From contig NZ_RCCC01000001.1 in the NCBI RefSeq assembly GCF_003663825.1, positions 3,666,501-3,730,500 on the forward strand: a stretch of DNA of 64,000 nt. The letters are read 5' to 3'. Positions 18,167-28,405 of this stretch are shown in pieces. The notes under the pieces were generated by a model. It did not search any database. It was given only the letters and a program-made list of their open reading frames with translations, and was not told where the DNA came from. Made by a program: the position numbers and the translations under genes. Positions within the stretch are counted from its first letter, which is position 1, and each line of letters opens with the position of its first letter. This DNA comes from Acidovorax sp. 106. Its GTDB lineage: Bacteria; Pseudomonadota; Gammaproteobacteria; Burkholderiales; Burkholderiaceae_C.

Positions 18167-18616
18167 TCAGATCAGCCCCAGGCTGCTCCACAGCCAGTGG
18201 CCCAGCAGGCGCTGGGGCAGCAGGGTGAAGGCCCCTGCCACCAGGCAGGCGCCGATGTACACGCCCTGCATGGTTTTGCGGTGGCCCTGGATGTTGCCTC
18301 GCACGAGGTAGCGAAAAGACAGTGCAATCAGCCCCAGCGAGACGGGCACCAGCAGATGGATGGGGCCGAAGCCAGCGATGTGCGGGCCTTTGTTGCCATG
18401 GATGAAGAGTGCGGACAAGGCCGTAACGACCATGAGCGTGACCCAGGCGTAGCCCGCGGCGCGGTGCAGCCGTGTCCGTTGGGTTTTGCCTAGGCGCGCC
18501 CACAGCGCGACAGGGCCCATGGCGGTGGCCAGCAGCGCGGCCGTGAGGTGGATGGCGATGGAGGGGCTGAGGGTCGAGAACGTAGTGGGCAGGGTGGTGG
18601 ACAGGGCGGTGGTCAT
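18167..18616 (-). CDS. DUF2306 membrane protein
   Basis: 149 residues with four TM helices ([78 protein letters not shown]). The pattern [13 protein letters not shown] and the histidines H49-type (HRAAGY), [15 protein letters not shown] and GHRKTMQG match DUF2306, whose conserved histidines suggest heme or metal binding; function unknown. ATG 18616 chosen; longer frames give non-membrane-like sequence. Confidence 0.75.
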   Translation of the reverse strand: MTTALSTTLPTTFSTLSPSIAIHLTAALLATAMGPVALWARLGKTQRTRLHRAAGYAWVTLMVVTALSALFIHGNKGPHIAGFGPIHLLVPVSLGLIALSFRYLVRGNIQGHRKTMQGVYIGACLVAGAFTLLPQRLLGHWLWSSLGLI

Positions 18617-18809
18617 GGCGTTTATCTCTGCGGTGTGGCTGGGATGGACGTGACTGTGCCGATGCCCGCACACAGCCACCACCGGTTTGCGACGAACTGC
18701 AGGGGCGTGGCGTGAAATGCAGGCTGCTGTGCGCGAGTGGCAGGGGCGCTGCCTGGTCGCAGGCCCTCTTGGGCCGTACAGCAGGAGCCAAAGCCTGCCA
18801 TGGTGGGAC

Positions 18810-18815
18810 GATAAT
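18810..18815 (+). promoter_or_regulatory. Possible -10 box of uppP
   Basis: GATAAT lies 40 bp before the uppP GTG. No good -35 hexamer is visible at 16-18 bp upstream, so this is weak. Confidence 0.3.
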
Positions 18816-18855
18816 TTGCGTTTTTGGCGGCCCGCCGGGCTGGAAGGAATTGCGC

Positions 18856-19680
18856 GTGGATATCGTTTTGCTGGCCAAGGCCGCTGTCATGGGGGTGGTA
18901 GAGGGGTTGACCGAGTTTCTTCCCATTTCGTCCACTGGCCATTTGATTCTTGCGGGCTCGCTGCTCGGTTTTGACGATGCCAAAGCCAAGGTGTTTGACA
19001 TCGCCATCCAGACCGGCGCCATCTTTGCCGTGATCCTGGTGTATTGGCAAAAGATCCGCGCCACGCTGGTGGCGCTGCCCACCGAGCGGCAGGCGCAACG
19101 GTTTGCGCTCAATGTGTTCATTGGCTTTTTGCCCGCCGTGGTGCTGGGGCTGCTGTTTGGTAAGGCCATCAAGGCGCACCTGTTCACGCCCGTTGTGGTG
19201 GCCACCACGTTCATCGTGGGCGGCTTCATCATCTTGTGGGCCGAGCGCCGTGCGCCCGTGGCCACGCGCATCCAGGCGGTGGACGACATGACCCCGATGG
19301 ACGCCCTGAAGGTGGGCCTGGTGCAGTGCCTGGCCATGGTGCCTGGCACCAGCCGCAGTGGCTCCACCATCATTGGCGGCATGCTGCTGGGGCTGTCGCG
19401 CAAGGCTGCGACGGACTTCTCGTTTTTTCTGGCGATCCCCACGCTGATTGGTGCGGGCGTGTACAGCCTGTACAAAGAGCGGGCCCTGCTGTCGATGGCC
19501 GATGCGCCGATGTTCCTGACCGGCTTGGTGTTTTCGTTCATCAGCGCTTGGCTGTGTGTGCGCTGGCTGCTGCGCTACATCAGCACGCACAGTTTCGTGG
19601 CGTTTGCCTACTACCGCATTGTGTTCGGTGTGGTGGTGCTGGTCACCGCTTGGCTGGGCTGGGTGCAGTGGGCTGACTGA
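18856..19680 (+). CDS. uppP: Undecaprenyl-diphosphatase UppP (BacA)
   Basis: Integral membrane enzyme that dephosphorylates undecaprenyl diphosphate so the lipid carrier can be reused in peptidoglycan and glycan synthesis; overexpression gives bacitracin resistance in E. coli. 274 residues, usual length. Catalytic motifs: E16/E20 with S26 and H29 in [15 protein letters not shown], and PGTSRSGST (163-171, with R167). The start is GTG 18856 with GGAAGG 8 bp upstream; the open frame extends further upstream but lacks family sequence. Confidence 0.95.
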   Translation: MDIVLLAKAAVMGVVEGLTEFLPISSTGHLILAGSLLGFDDAKAKVFDIAIQTGAIFAVILVYWQKIRATLVALPTERQAQRFALNVFIGFLPAVVLGLLFGKAIKAHLFTPVVVATTFIVGGFIILWAERRAPVATRIQAVDDMTPMDALKVGLVQCLAMVPGTSRSGSTIIGGMLLGLSRKAATDFSFFLAIPTLIGAGVYSLYKERALLSMADAPMFLTGLVFSFISAWLCVRWLLRYISTHSFVAFAYYRIVFGVVVLVTAWLGWVQWAD

Positions 19681-19866
19681 CCCCCTGATCGAAACCAAGC
19701 CAGTGCCCCACGTTCAGGCAGGTCATGGATTTGGTGTTCTGCGGTTTGCTGTAGTGCTCTGCGGCGTGGGCGCAGTTGGCAGAGTGGCTGACGCGCCCGA
19801 TACCGACACCATGTCGCAGCATCAGCCCCTTCCACTGACACGGTCAAGCTCGCGCTGATCAGGTTC

Positions 19867-21618
19867 TCAAACCGACGACAGCGCCAAATCTCCGGTGTTG
19901 CGCCGTACGCAGAACTTGCCACCTTGCTTGCCGCTGTACATGGCGGCGTCTGCCAGCTTGAGCAGCCCAGCGGCGTCCTGGCTGTCATCGGGGGCAATGG
20001 CGTAGCCAATGGTCAGGCCCACTTGTACCTGGATCGAGCCCAGCGAGAACGGAGAGTTGAAAGCGTCGAGTAACTTCAGGCCCAGCTCGTGCGCTTGCGC
20101 CGGGTTTGGCAGGTGCCCTGTCATCACCACAAATTCATCGCCCCCCAGGCGCGCAATCACGTCCGTTTGGCGCAGGTGGCCCTGCAGTCGTTTGGTCACG
20201 GCAACCAGCAGTTCGTCGCCCACATCGTGGCCGTGCTGGTCGTTCACGGGTTTGAAGCCGTCCAGGTCCATCACGTAGACCGCCAGCAGGCTCTCAGGGG
20301 CCACGCGCGACAGGGCTGCTGACAGGGCCATTTGCAGCCCGCGCCGATTGGGCAGCCCCGTCAGAGGGTCGGTGTGGGCCAGCGAATGCATGGCGTCCAG
20401 CTCTTCACTGGCCAGTTGTGCCTTGATGTGCAGCGCCTTGGTGCGCAGGCCCAGCACGCGCATGAACAGCAGCATGTCCACCGTGGCCGATATCTGAAAG
20501 GCGTGCAGGCTCCAGAAGTTGACGGGGATACCCCCATTGATCACGCCAATGGCGACGGCCGAGCCCACCCCATACACGAGCCAGGCGATGAGCAAGGTGG
20601 TGCCCATGCTGTCGCCAGAGCGCGCACGTCGCCACGCGCGCGGAACGCTCAGGAGGGAAGGCACAGTCCCCAGCAGGCTCACGATGACGGCCACGGCCTT
20701 GAGCGTGAGAAGGTCTAGCGCATGCGCCAGCGCCAGCGCCGTGGTGAGCACCGCGCCCCAGCGCATGATGCGCAGGAATCGGCTTTGGGGGTTGTGTCCC
20801 TCCAGCGCCTGGCCCATGAACAAAAAGCACCCGGTGAGAGCCAACAACGACGACAGCCCTACGGCATGGCTGGTCACCCAGGGGCTGTGGCCCCACAGGT
20901 ATTGCTGGCCCACCCCGAAGAAGTGCAGCGAATACACCAGGCTGCCGCTGGTAAGCAGCGCGTACTGGGCGAACAACGGCTCGCGCAGGCTGACCCACTG
21001 TGCCAGGCTGTAGAGAATGAGGCACAGCGCCAATCCTGTCAGCACGCCCTGCAGCATTTGCTCGTCAATGGCTGCGCCCAGCATGCCCGAAGGCGTGTTG
21101 AGCGTGATGGGCAAAATCATGGCGCCCTGCGTTGTGACGCGCAGAAGCAACTCGTAGGCTTCACCCGGTGCCAGCACCAGGGGCAGCGCCGGCGTGCGGC
21201 CGCGCAGTGGCCGTTCGGCGGGGGGCACCTCGGTGCCCAGCAAGCTGCGCTGAATCACCTCGCCTTTGTGCAGTAGCAGCACTTCAATGCGGTTGAGGTC
21301 GGGGTGGTTGATGTCCAGAATCCAGCGGCCTTCGGAGGTGGGGTCGACCTTGAGCGGAATGCGCAGCCACACGGCGTCTGGCCGCACGCCCAGCGTGGCA
21401 CTTTGGGTCGGGCGCTCAAAGCGGTCCGGCTGCTGGCGCACTTCTTCGACGCTCAGGGTGCCGGGCGGGTCGATCAGCAGCGTGACGACGGGCCAAGCCT
21501 GGATTCTGCCTTGGGCATCGCTCAAGAACAGGGGATCCGCCGCTTGCGCGCTCGCGCCCCATGCCCCGGCCAGCAAGCACAGCGCTGCGGCGCGCCAGGC
21601 GCTGCGTACCCTCCCCAT
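19867..21618 (-). CDS. Membrane diguanylate cyclase with 7TMR-DISM sensor
   Basis: 583 residues. Signal peptide (MGRVRSAWRAAALCLLAG...AQA), periplasmic 7TMR-DISMED2 sensor domain at about 30-175, seven TM helices at about 180-385 and a GGDEF domain from about 415. The catalytic motif is intact (GGDEF 492-496), with an RxxD inhibitory site (RQTD) five residues before it, so it should make c-di-GMP with product inhibition. ATG 21618 gives a clean signal peptide; GTG 21675 would add 19 residues. Confidence 0.9.
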   Translation of the reverse strand: MGRVRSAWRAAALCLLAGAWGASAQAADPLFLSDAQGRIQAWPVVTLLIDPPGTLSVEEVRQQPDRFERPTQSATLGVRPDAVWLRIPLKVDPTSEGRWILDINHPDLNRIEVLLLHKGEVIQRSLLGTEVPPAERPLRGRTPALPLVLAPGEAYELLLRVTTQGAMILPITLNTPSGMLGAAIDEQMLQGVLTGLALCLILYSLAQWVSLREPLFAQYALLTSGSLVYSLHFFGVGQQYLWGHSPWVTSHAVGLSSLLALTGCFLFMGQALEGHNPQSRFLRIMRWGAVLTTALALAHALDLLTLKAVAVIVSLLGTVPSLLSVPRAWRRARSGDSMGTTLLIAWLVYGVGSAVAIGVINGGIPVNFWSLHAFQISATVDMLLFMRVLGLRTKALHIKAQLASEELDAMHSLAHTDPLTGLPNRRGLQMALSAALSRVAPESLLAVYVMDLDGFKPVNDQHGHDVGDELLVAVTKRLQGHLRQTDVIARLGGDEFVVMTGHLPNPAQAHELGLKLLDAFNSPFSLGSIQVQVGLTIGYAIAPDDSQDAAGLLKLADAAMYSGKQGGKFCVRRNTGDLALSSV

Positions 21619-21753
21619 GCGGCTGCCCCGGCCTGTCAGCCAGTGAACAAGGGGGAGGAGTGCTTGTACAAACACGGTGTGACAGGCTGCACCGACCGTG
21701 CCGCGCCTAGAGCAGCCCAGCCGCTTTGGCGGCTGTGGTGGTTGTGGCGGCCT

Positions 21754-23187
21754 TCATGTCGGGGTACCTGCTGGAGCCTTGCGGCGCAGCGACCACTGCC
21801 CGGCGGTGGTGAAGCGGTCTTCCAGTCGGTTGAGCCAGTCGGGCGCATGCGGGTCGTCGCTCCAGCTGGCCATGGTGTCGTCCATCTGGTTCAGAAGTTG
21901 GTCGGGCAGCTGCAGCGGTCGGGTCTGGTTCATCAGCACGCGGCTCATGAAGTGGTAACCCACGATGCGCACCAGTGCCCGGGTGATGGAAAACCGGGGC
22001 AGCATCGTTTGCACCACATCGTCCACCACCCGCGCTGCCAGCATCACGCACCAGAATGCGCAGCGCGACAGCCAGGGAATCTGCTTTGAGTCCAAGCCCA
22101 GGTCTTTCGCTGTCTGTGCCCCGCACAGGTAGCGTGTCATCAGCGGGGGAAACGGCTTGGCGATGGACCAGGGGATGGCCTGGCTCATGGTCTGCATGAG
22201 CGCCGCCCCCAGGGCGGGGCGCGGATCGGGCTGCACCGGCTGGGCGCGGCCCCGGGCCTGCATCTGGGCCATCAACGACTCCCCCTGGTGCATGTTTTGC
22301 ACCATCAGGGCCGGGTCAATGCCCAGCACGTAGCCGACCACGTTCCATGCGTGCAGATAGGCTTCCTCATCGGCAGGGCGCAGGCCCATGCCCAGCTTGC
22401 GCATGCTGCGCAGGAACACATAGCCAAAGGTCAGCAGGGTGTAGGCCAGCTCTTCCTGGTTGCAAGGCGCGCCCTGGGCCAAGTCCCAGCCCCGGGCGTA
22501 CAGCACCTGGTGCATGGAGGTCGCTGCGGCGCCTGTCAGCGGCAGGGGGGGCAGCACGCCGTTGTCACGAATGCGGCTGCGCGCGTCTTGCGGCTTGCCG
22601 CGCAAAATCAGATTGCGCACGGTGGCATGAATGAGCCGCACCTTCAGCACCTGCGCCACGCCAGAGCCGCTGGGCTGGGTGAGTCCGCCGAGTAGCATGA
22701 CCGGAAAAATCATGGCGGCGGTTGCGCGAATGCGATATTCGGTGTGTTGCTCCAGCTGGCCCGTGGTGTGCAGCACGCTGGAGAGGTCCGGGATCACGTA
22801 ACACTCGGGCAGGCTGGAGCAAAACAGCAAGATGCACGACAGTGCGCCGTGCTGCATGAACAGCTGCTCGGCCCGCTCAATCTTGCGGTGGTCTGCCCAG
22901 GGCGGTAGGACCTGGCCCTGCGCCACATAGTCTTGCAAGGCCTGCGCCATGGCGGGCGTCACCCCTTCGCCTTCGGCGCGCCAATGCTGCAGCGCTGCAT
23001 TGCTGCTCCATTGCCCCAGCAGGCGGTTGACGGTGGCAATGGCCTGCCACTGCTGTGCGTCAAGCGTGGGCATGCCCGAAGGCCAGGGCCCGAGGATGCG
23101 CGCGATGGTGTCGTCGGCCAGCGGATCGGTGTCCAGTTGCATAGCATTCAGCTCTGCCTCATTGGCAGCACGCAGATGCGGATTCAT
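21754..23187 (-). CDS. Oxygenase of the MpaB / rubber-oxygenase family (DUF2236)
   Basis: 477 residues. Belongs to the DUF2236 family that includes latex-clearing protein and fungal MpaB; these are b-type heme oxygenases. Matching stretches are KIERAEQLFMQHGALSCILLF, TEYRIRATAAMIFPVML, RKLGMGLRPADEEAYLHAWNVVGYVLG and a C-terminal helical part. No signal peptide, unlike secreted latex-clearing proteins, so a polyisoprene substrate is unlikely; the substrate is unknown. The start ATG 23187 overlaps the stop of a small possible ORF. Confidence 0.8.
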   Translation of the reverse strand: MNPHLRAANEAELNAMQLDTDPLADDTIARILGPWPSGMPTLDAQQWQAIATVNRLLGQWSSNAALQHWRAEGEGVTPAMAQALQDYVAQGQVLPPWADHRKIERAEQLFMQHGALSCILLFCSSLPECYVIPDLSSVLHTTGQLEQHTEYRIRATAAMIFPVMLLGGLTQPSGSGVAQVLKVRLIHATVRNLILRGKPQDARSRIRDNGVLPPLPLTGAAATSMHQVLYARGWDLAQGAPCNQEELAYTLLTFGYVFLRSMRKLGMGLRPADEEAYLHAWNVVGYVLGIDPALMVQNMHQGESLMAQMQARGRAQPVQPDPRPALGAALMQTMSQAIPWSIAKPFPPLMTRYLCGAQTAKDLGLDSKQIPWLSRCAFWCVMLAARVVDDVVQTMLPRFSITRALVRIVGYHFMSRVLMNQTRPLQLPDQLLNQMDDTMASWSDDPHAPDWLNRLEDRFTTAGQWSLRRKAPAGTPT

Positions 23188-23423
23188 CGAGGGGTTCCTT
23201 CGGTGCGTCTCGTCTGGGGCAGTGTGGCCTGGTCGGCTATGCGCGCGGCATGGGCCCTGAGCTGCAGTTGCCCCAGCTGCTCAGGCGAAGGCGCAGGCCG
23301 GGTTGCAGTCCGCACGCACAGCCGCTCCCCCTCGCCTGGGAAGCGCAAGTCGCTCAATGCGGCGACAGGAGCAGCAACACGGGCAGCACGTGGGGCGGCA
23401 ACTGGGGCAAAGGGGCAGGGCAT
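23184..23423 (-). CDS. Possible small ORF coupled to the oxygenase gene
   Basis: 79 codons, rich in Ala, Arg and Pro, no recognisable domain. Its only support is the ATGA overlap of its stop with the oxygenase start. Chance ORFs of this length are common at this GC content. Confidence 0.22.
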   Translation of the reverse strand: MPCPFAPVAAPRAARVAAPVAALSDLRFPGEGERLCVRTATRPAPSPEQLGQLQLRAHAARIADQATLPQTRRTEGTPR

Positions 23424-23592
23424 GGGCGTGTATCACACTGTAACTAGCTGCTCAGTGTAGGGTAAACGTACGACAACCCCATGCAATTATTTGCGCGCCG
23501 TGTTGGCGAACCTGCGGTCTCCTGGCCGCTTGTCTGCGGCGAGCACGGCACACTCGCGCCTGAAGACCCCTGCCTGACCCGGCTGCCGCAGG

Positions 23593-24498
23593 CTAGCCCG
23601 CTGGGCGCTGGTTTGCCTTGCCACCGCCCATGTCGCCGAGGCTTTGCAGATTCAGCACCGATGCCTCGATGGCCGCTGCCGTGGCCAGGGGCTGCTCCAT
23701 GGGAAAGAGGTGGCTGCCGTCCAGCATCATGGTGCGGCCCTGGGTTACGCGCTGGGTCATGGCCATGCCCACCTGGCGCATTTCTTCCGAATCGCGCCCG
23801 CCGATGAATGCTGCGGGACACCGCAGCGGGTGGGCGCTGAGCAGGCGGCCCAGGTTGTGGGGCAGGGTGTTGTAGATGGCGGTTTCCACCGCCCGGTCAA
23901 ACCCCAGCACACGTTTGCCCGCGTGGTCATGCAAGCCATGCTCAATGTAATCCTGCAGTACCTGGGGATGCCATCGGGCAAAGGCCTTCTTTTTGCGGAA
24001 GTGCTCCAGGGCCTCTTCGTTGCTGGTCCAACTTTCGCGGCGGCGGCTGCTGACCTTGCCGGGCGAGATAGAGCCCACCACCTGCGTGCTTTTGGCCATG
24101 CCCAATGCATTGGCGCGCCAGCCACCAATCAGGGGCGAGTCGATCAGCACCACGCCGCGCACCAGCTCGGGGTGGCGGGCAGCGGCCATCACGCTCAGAA
24201 AGCCGCCCAGCGAGTGCCCCACCAAATACACCGGCCCCCCGACGCGCTGCACCTGGGTTTGCGCAAAGTCGGCCAACTGCTGCACCAGATGGGGCCAGTT
24301 GTTGCTGACCGGGTACTGCGGCTCGTGGCCAAAACGCTCCACGGCGCTCACGTCCATGTTCCGCTCGCGCAGGTGCTTGAACAACAGCCGGTAGGTGCCC
24401 GCCGGAAAGCTGTTGGCGTGCGAAAACACCACAGGCAGGGGTAGCGCCTGCGGCGCGGATTGGCTGGGCGGGAGGGTCTGGCTGGGCGTGCGTGGCAT
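23593..24498 (-). CDS. Alpha/beta hydrolase
   Basis: 301 residues. Core: VVFSHANSFPAGTYR (oxyanion region) near 23, nucleophile elbow VGHSLGG near 93, acid in FIGGRDSEE near 232 and catalytic His in MLDGSHLFPMEQP near 261. Cytoplasmic by absence of a signal peptide. Substrate unknown. Followed after 30 bp on the same strand region by the Anbu gene upstream, but spacing and lack of overlap do not prove an operon. Confidence 0.85.
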   Translation of the reverse strand: MPRTPSQTLPPSQSAPQALPLPVVFSHANSFPAGTYRLLFKHLRERNMDVSAVERFGHEPQYPVSNNWPHLVQQLADFAQTQVQRVGGPVYLVGHSLGGFLSVMAAARHPELVRGVVLIDSPLIGGWRANALGMAKSTQVVGSISPGKVSSRRRESWTSNEEALEHFRKKKAFARWHPQVLQDYIEHGLHDHAGKRVLGFDRAVETAIYNTLPHNLGRLLSAHPLRCPAAFIGGRDSEEMRQVGMAMTQRVTQGRTMMLDGSHLFPMEQPLATAAAIEASVLNLQSLGDMGGGKANQRPAG

Positions 24499-24528
24499 GG
24501 TGGTGTGAAGCGGCTCAGCGCAGGTGGC

Positions 24529-25356
24529 TCAGATCAGCTTGTCCTGCGGTGTGGTGATTTTGCGCAGCGGCTTGGCGCGCGTGGTGTGGGACAGAATCGG
24601 CGCTTGGGTGCTGCCGCCGTTCCAGGCTGGGTCTTCAATGCTGTCGAACACCTCGCGCAGCTTTTGGCCCCAGCTGTTGTGCAGCATGCGGAAGTAGGGG
24701 TTGTTCTCGTCAATGCACACCACCTTGTCGGTGGCGAATCGATCGGCCTCGTACACCACCAGGTCCAGCGGCAGGCCCACCGAGAGGTTGGATTTGAGCG
24801 TGCTGTCCATGGACACCAGCGCGCACTTGGCGGCCTCTTCCAGAGGCGTTTCAGGGGTCAGCACACGGTCGAGCACGGGCTTGCCGTACTTGGATTCGCC
24901 CACCTGGAAGTAAGGCGTCTCAGAGGTCGCTTCGATGAAGTTGCCCGCTGAGTAGACCTGGAACAGGCGCATGCCTTCGCCCTTGATCTGGCCGCCAAAC
25001 ACCATCGACACATTGAAATCCACGCCCGAACGCTTGAGGGCGGCGCCGTCGCGGTCGTGCACATGGCGCACGGCCGCGCCCAGCACGCGGGCAGCGTCGA
25101 ACATGCTTTTGGCGTTCCAGATGGTGACGGCCTCGCCGTCTTCGCGGTCTTTGACCTGGGTGGTTTGCAAGATCTCACGCACCGACTGGGAGATGCTCAG
25201 GTTGCCTGCCGACAGCAGCACCATGAAGCGGTCGCCCGTCTTCTCGTAGATCATCATCTTGCGAAACGAGCTGATCTGGTCCAGGCCTGCGTTGGTTCGG
25301 GAATCGGACAGGAACACCAGTCCGGCATTGAGTTTGATGGCGACGCAGTACGTCAT
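24529..25356 (-). CDS. Anbu-type proteasome-like protease
   Basis: 275 residues. N-terminal-nucleophile hydrolase of the Anbu (bacterial proteasome homologue) group: after Met removal the mature protein starts with the nucleophile Thr (MTYCVAIKLNAGLVFLSDSRTNAG), followed by proteasome-type sequence (FRKMMIYEKTGDRFMVLLSAGNLSISQSV, DFNVSMVFGGQIKGEG). ATG 25356 is required for Thr at position 2. Anbu genes usually sit with an ATP-grasp protein, an alpha-E protein and a transglutaminase; none of these is adjacent here. Confidence 0.88.
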   Translation of the reverse strand: MTYCVAIKLNAGLVFLSDSRTNAGLDQISSFRKMMIYEKTGDRFMVLLSAGNLSISQSVREILQTTQVKDREDGEAVTIWNAKSMFDAARVLGAAVRHVHDRDGAALKRSGVDFNVSMVFGGQIKGEGMRLFQVYSAGNFIEATSETPYFQVGESKYGKPVLDRVLTPETPLEEAAKCALVSMDSTLKSNLSVGLPLDLVVYEADRFATDKVVCIDENNPYFRMLHNSWGQKLREVFDSIEDPAWNGGSTQAPILSHTTRAKPLRKITTPQDKLI

Positions 25357-25500
25357 TGGATCGAATCGGGAAAAAGACAAAGCGTGGAGTGTAGTGCGCC
25401 GCCCAGCAAGTCAGCGGTCACCCAGTTGTCGCCAAGGGGCCTGTGGACGACGATACAGGTGGGTTTGCAGGCACCTGCAGGCCCTCTGTGCAGACATCGA

Positions 25501-25549
25501 TGCTATTAAATATATAGCTGCTAGCGCTTTGATATCAAGCGCTGGAGCC
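25501..25549 (+). repeat. GCTATTAA/AAGCGC-type repeat, intergenic copy
   Basis: TGCTATTAAATATATAGCTG followed by CTAGCGCTTTGATATCAAGCGCTGGAGCC. Lies just beyond the mutS stop. Confidence 0.85.
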
Positions 25550-25564
25550 CCATTTGACTGCAAT

Positions 25565-28192
25565 TCAGGAGTGCGAACCCGCCAACCGCTTGAGCTGGTA
25601 CAGCGCATCCAGCGCTTCGCGCGGGCTGAGCGCATCGGGGTTGATGCCCGACAGGGCGGCCTCCACGGGGCTCGCGCCTGCGTTTTCCGGCTCGGGCGGG
25701 GCTGCAAACAGGTCGACCTGGGCTTCGTCCTCGCCCGCGCGCTCTTCCAGCGCGCTCAGGGTGTGGCGGGCGTGGTGCAGCACGGGCGAGGGCATGCCAG
25801 CCAGCTTGGCCACTTGGATACCGTAGCTGCGGCTGGCCGGGCCGGGCTGGATCTCGTGCAGGAAGACGATGTCGCTGCCCGCTTCGGCCGCGCTCACGTG
25901 CATGTTGACGGCGTGGCGTGCCTTGGTGGGCAGCTCGGTCAATTCAAAGTAGTGCGTGGCAAACAGCGTGAAGGCGCGGGTCTTGTCGTGCAGGTGCGTG
26001 GCAATACCGCTGGCCAGGGCCAGGCCGTCAAAGGTGCTGGTGCCCCGGCCAATTTCGTCCATCAGCACCAGGCTGTGGGGCGTGGCGGCGTGCAATATTT
26101 GCGCGGCCTCGGTCATCTCCAGCATGAAGGTGGACTGCGCGTTGGCCAGGTCGTCCGCTGCGCCAATGCGGGTGTGGATGGCGTCGATGGGGCCAATGCG
26201 GCAGTGGGTGGCGGGCACGTGGCTGCCCATGCAAGCCAGCAGCGTGATGAGTGCCACCTGCCGCATGTAGGTCGATTTACCGCCCATGTTGGGGCCTGTG
26301 ATGATCTGCATGCGGGTGTTGGCAGTCAGCCGCGTGTGGTTGGCGATGAAGCTGGCGTTCGATGTCTCGGCCAGCCGCGCCTCCACCACCGGGTGACGGC
26401 CGCCTTCGATGTCGATGCAGGGCTCGGGCGCAAACTGGGGCGCGCACCAGTTCAGCGTGAGCGAGCGCTCGGCCAGCGTACACAGCACATCGAGCGTGGC
26501 CAGGGCCTGCGCCAGTTGCGTGAGGGCGGGCACATGGGGCTGCAGCTGGTCCAAGATCTGCTCGTACAGCCATTTCTCGCGGGCCAGCGCCCGTTCGTTG
26601 GCCGACAGCGCTTTGTCTTCAAAGGTCTTCAGCTCGGGCGTGATGAAGCGCTCGGCGTTTTTCAGCGTCTGGCGGCGGCGGTAGTCGTCGGGCACGCGGT
26701 CCAGGTAGCTGCCGGTCACTTCAATATAGAAGCCATGCACCTTGTTGAACTGCACGCGCAGGTTAGGGATGCCGGTGCGTGCTTTTTCGCGGGTTTCCAG
26801 CTCCAGCAAAAAGCTGTCGCAGTTGGTCTGTATGGCGCGCAGTTCGTCCAGCTCGGTGTCAAAGCCGCTGGCGATCACGCCGCCGTCGCGCACCAAGGCT
26901 GCAGGCTCTTCGGCAATGGCGCGGCACAGCAGGTCGGTGCAGCCTGCAGGCGGCTGCAGCTGGCTGAAGATCTGGGCCAAATACGGCTCTGGCACTTGTG
27001 CATTGTGCGCAAGCAGCTCTGATTTTTGTAGCGTCTTGCACAGGCCCACCAGTTCGCGGGGGCGCACCTGGCGCAGGGCGATTCGGGCGGTGATGCGTTC
27101 CACATCGCTCACGCCCTTGAGTTCGCCGCGCAGCTGCACCCAGGGGCCCGATCCACCGCCCGCACCCCCGGCGCCGCGCAGTGTGGTGGTGGCCGAGAGG
27201 CGGCGGCGGGCCTCGGTGCGGTCGCGCTGGGGCTCCAACAGCCAGGTCTTGAGCAGGCGGCTGCCCATGCCCGTCATGCAGGTGTCGAGCAGCGAGAACA
27301 GCGTGGGCGCGTCGTCGCCGCGCAAGGTCTTGACCAGTTCCAGGTTGCGCCGCGTGGTGGCGGGCAGGTCGATCAGGTCGTCGCCGCGCTGCACCTGCAC
27401 CGTGTGCACGTGGGTGAGCTGGCGGCCCTGGGTGTGCTCCGCGTAGGCCAGCAGCCCGGCGGCGGCGGCATGGGCCTCGCCCAGCCCGTGCGCGCCCCAG
27501 GCCTGCAGGCTGGCTGCGCCCAGGTGTTCCAGCAGCTTGCGCTCGCCCAGGGCGCTGTCAAATTGCCAGTCGGGCCGCAGGCTCATGGGGCAGGTGAAGG
27601 CGCCGCCCTGGCGCATCACCTGCAGTTGCTGCTCAAAGCGCTCGGTCACGCCCGCGCTGTAGATCACTTCGCTCGGGGCCACGCGGCCCAGCCAGTGGGC
27701 CAGCTCGTCCTGGGTGCATTCGGCCAGGTGCACACGGCCCTGCGTCACGCTCAGCCACGCCAAGCCGCAGCGCGCGCGCGGGCCCTGGTGCACGGCCAGC
27801 AGCATGGATTCGGTTTTGTCAGACAGCAGCTCTGTGTCCGTCAGCGTGCCGGGGGTGACCACGCGCACCACCTTGCGCTCTACGGGGCCTTTGGTGGCAC
27901 CCACTTCACCCACCTGCTCGGCAATGGCTACCGATTCGCCCATCTTGATGAGGCGGGCCAGGTAGTTTTCAAGCGCGTGAAAGGGCACCCCCGCCATCAC
28001 CACCGGCTGCCCGCCCGATTGGCCGCGCTGGGTGAGGGTGATGTCGAGCAGGCGGGCTGCCTTCTCTGCGTCTTGCCAGAACACCTCGTAAAAATCGCCC
28101 ATCCGGTAAAACAGCAGGGTGTCCGGGTACGCGGCCTTCAGGCCCAAATACTGGACCATCATGGGTGTGTGGTGTTCTAGCGTCTCGGACAT
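25565..28192 (-). CDS. mutS: DNA mismatch repair protein MutS
   Basis: Recognises mismatches and starts methyl-directed repair with MutL. 875 residues, near the usual 850-880. The mismatch-wedge motif is GDFYEVF with F34 and E36; the ABC ATPase domain has Walker [10 protein letters not shown] (633-641) and Walker [14 protein letters not shown], with the TH switch in [12 protein letters not shown] Gly-rich insertion ([12 protein letters not shown]) sits near residue 340. Monocistronic here, divergent from the GGDEF-EAL gene. Confidence 0.97.
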   Translation of the reverse strand: MSETLEHHTPMMVQYLGLKAAYPDTLLFYRMGDFYEVFWQDAEKAARLLDITLTQRGQSGGQPVVMAGVPFHALENYLARLIKMGESVAIAEQVGEVGATKGPVERKVVRVVTPGTLTDTELLSDKTESMLLAVHQGPRARCGLAWLSVTQGRVHLAECTQDELAHWLGRVAPSEVIYSAGVTERFEQQLQVMRQGGAFTCPMSLRPDWQFDSALGERKLLEHLGAASLQAWGAHGLGEAHAAAAGLLAYAEHTQGRQLTHVHTVQVQRGDDLIDLPATTRRNLELVKTLRGDDAPTLFSLLDTCMTGMGSRLLKTWLLEPQRDRTEARRRLSATTTLRGAGGAGGGSGPWVQLRGELKGVSDVERITARIALRQVRPRELVGLCKTLQKSELLAHNAQVPEPYLAQIFSQLQPPAGCTDLLCRAIAEEPAALVRDGGVIASGFDTELDELRAIQTNCDSFLLELETREKARTGIPNLRVQFNKVHGFYIEVTGSYLDRVPDDYRRRQTLKNAERFITPELKTFEDKALSANERALAREKWLYEQILDQLQPHVPALTQLAQALATLDVLCTLAERSLTLNWCAPQFAPEPCIDIEGGRHPVVEARLAETSNASFIANHTRLTANTRMQIITGPNMGGKSTYMRQVALITLLACMGSHVPATHCRIGPIDAIHTRIGAADDLANAQSTFMLEMTEAAQILHAATPHSLVLMDEIGRGTSTFDGLALASGIATHLHDKTRAFTLFATHYFELTELPTKARHAVNMHVSAAEAGSDIVFLHEIQPGPASRSYGIQVAKLAGMPSPVLHHARHTLSALEERAGEDEAQVDLFAAPPEPENAGASPVEAALSGINPDALSPREALDALYQLKRLAGSHS

Positions 28193-28405
28193 GCGGGCTG
28201 AAAGTGGCTGGAGATGGCGTTTTGGCAGGGGGCTGCGGCGATGAGGCGTGGACTGTAGCAGGGTACAGAAGGGCGCGCGTTTGAGAAATCTCTGCCTTTT
28301 TGTTCCGGTTTGCTGTTACCTTTTGACATACTGTCATCATTGCGGCGGCTGTCGTCACCCATCGCCAGGCCCAGACTTTCATTTTTCAGAGATTCCAGAG
28401 CGATC

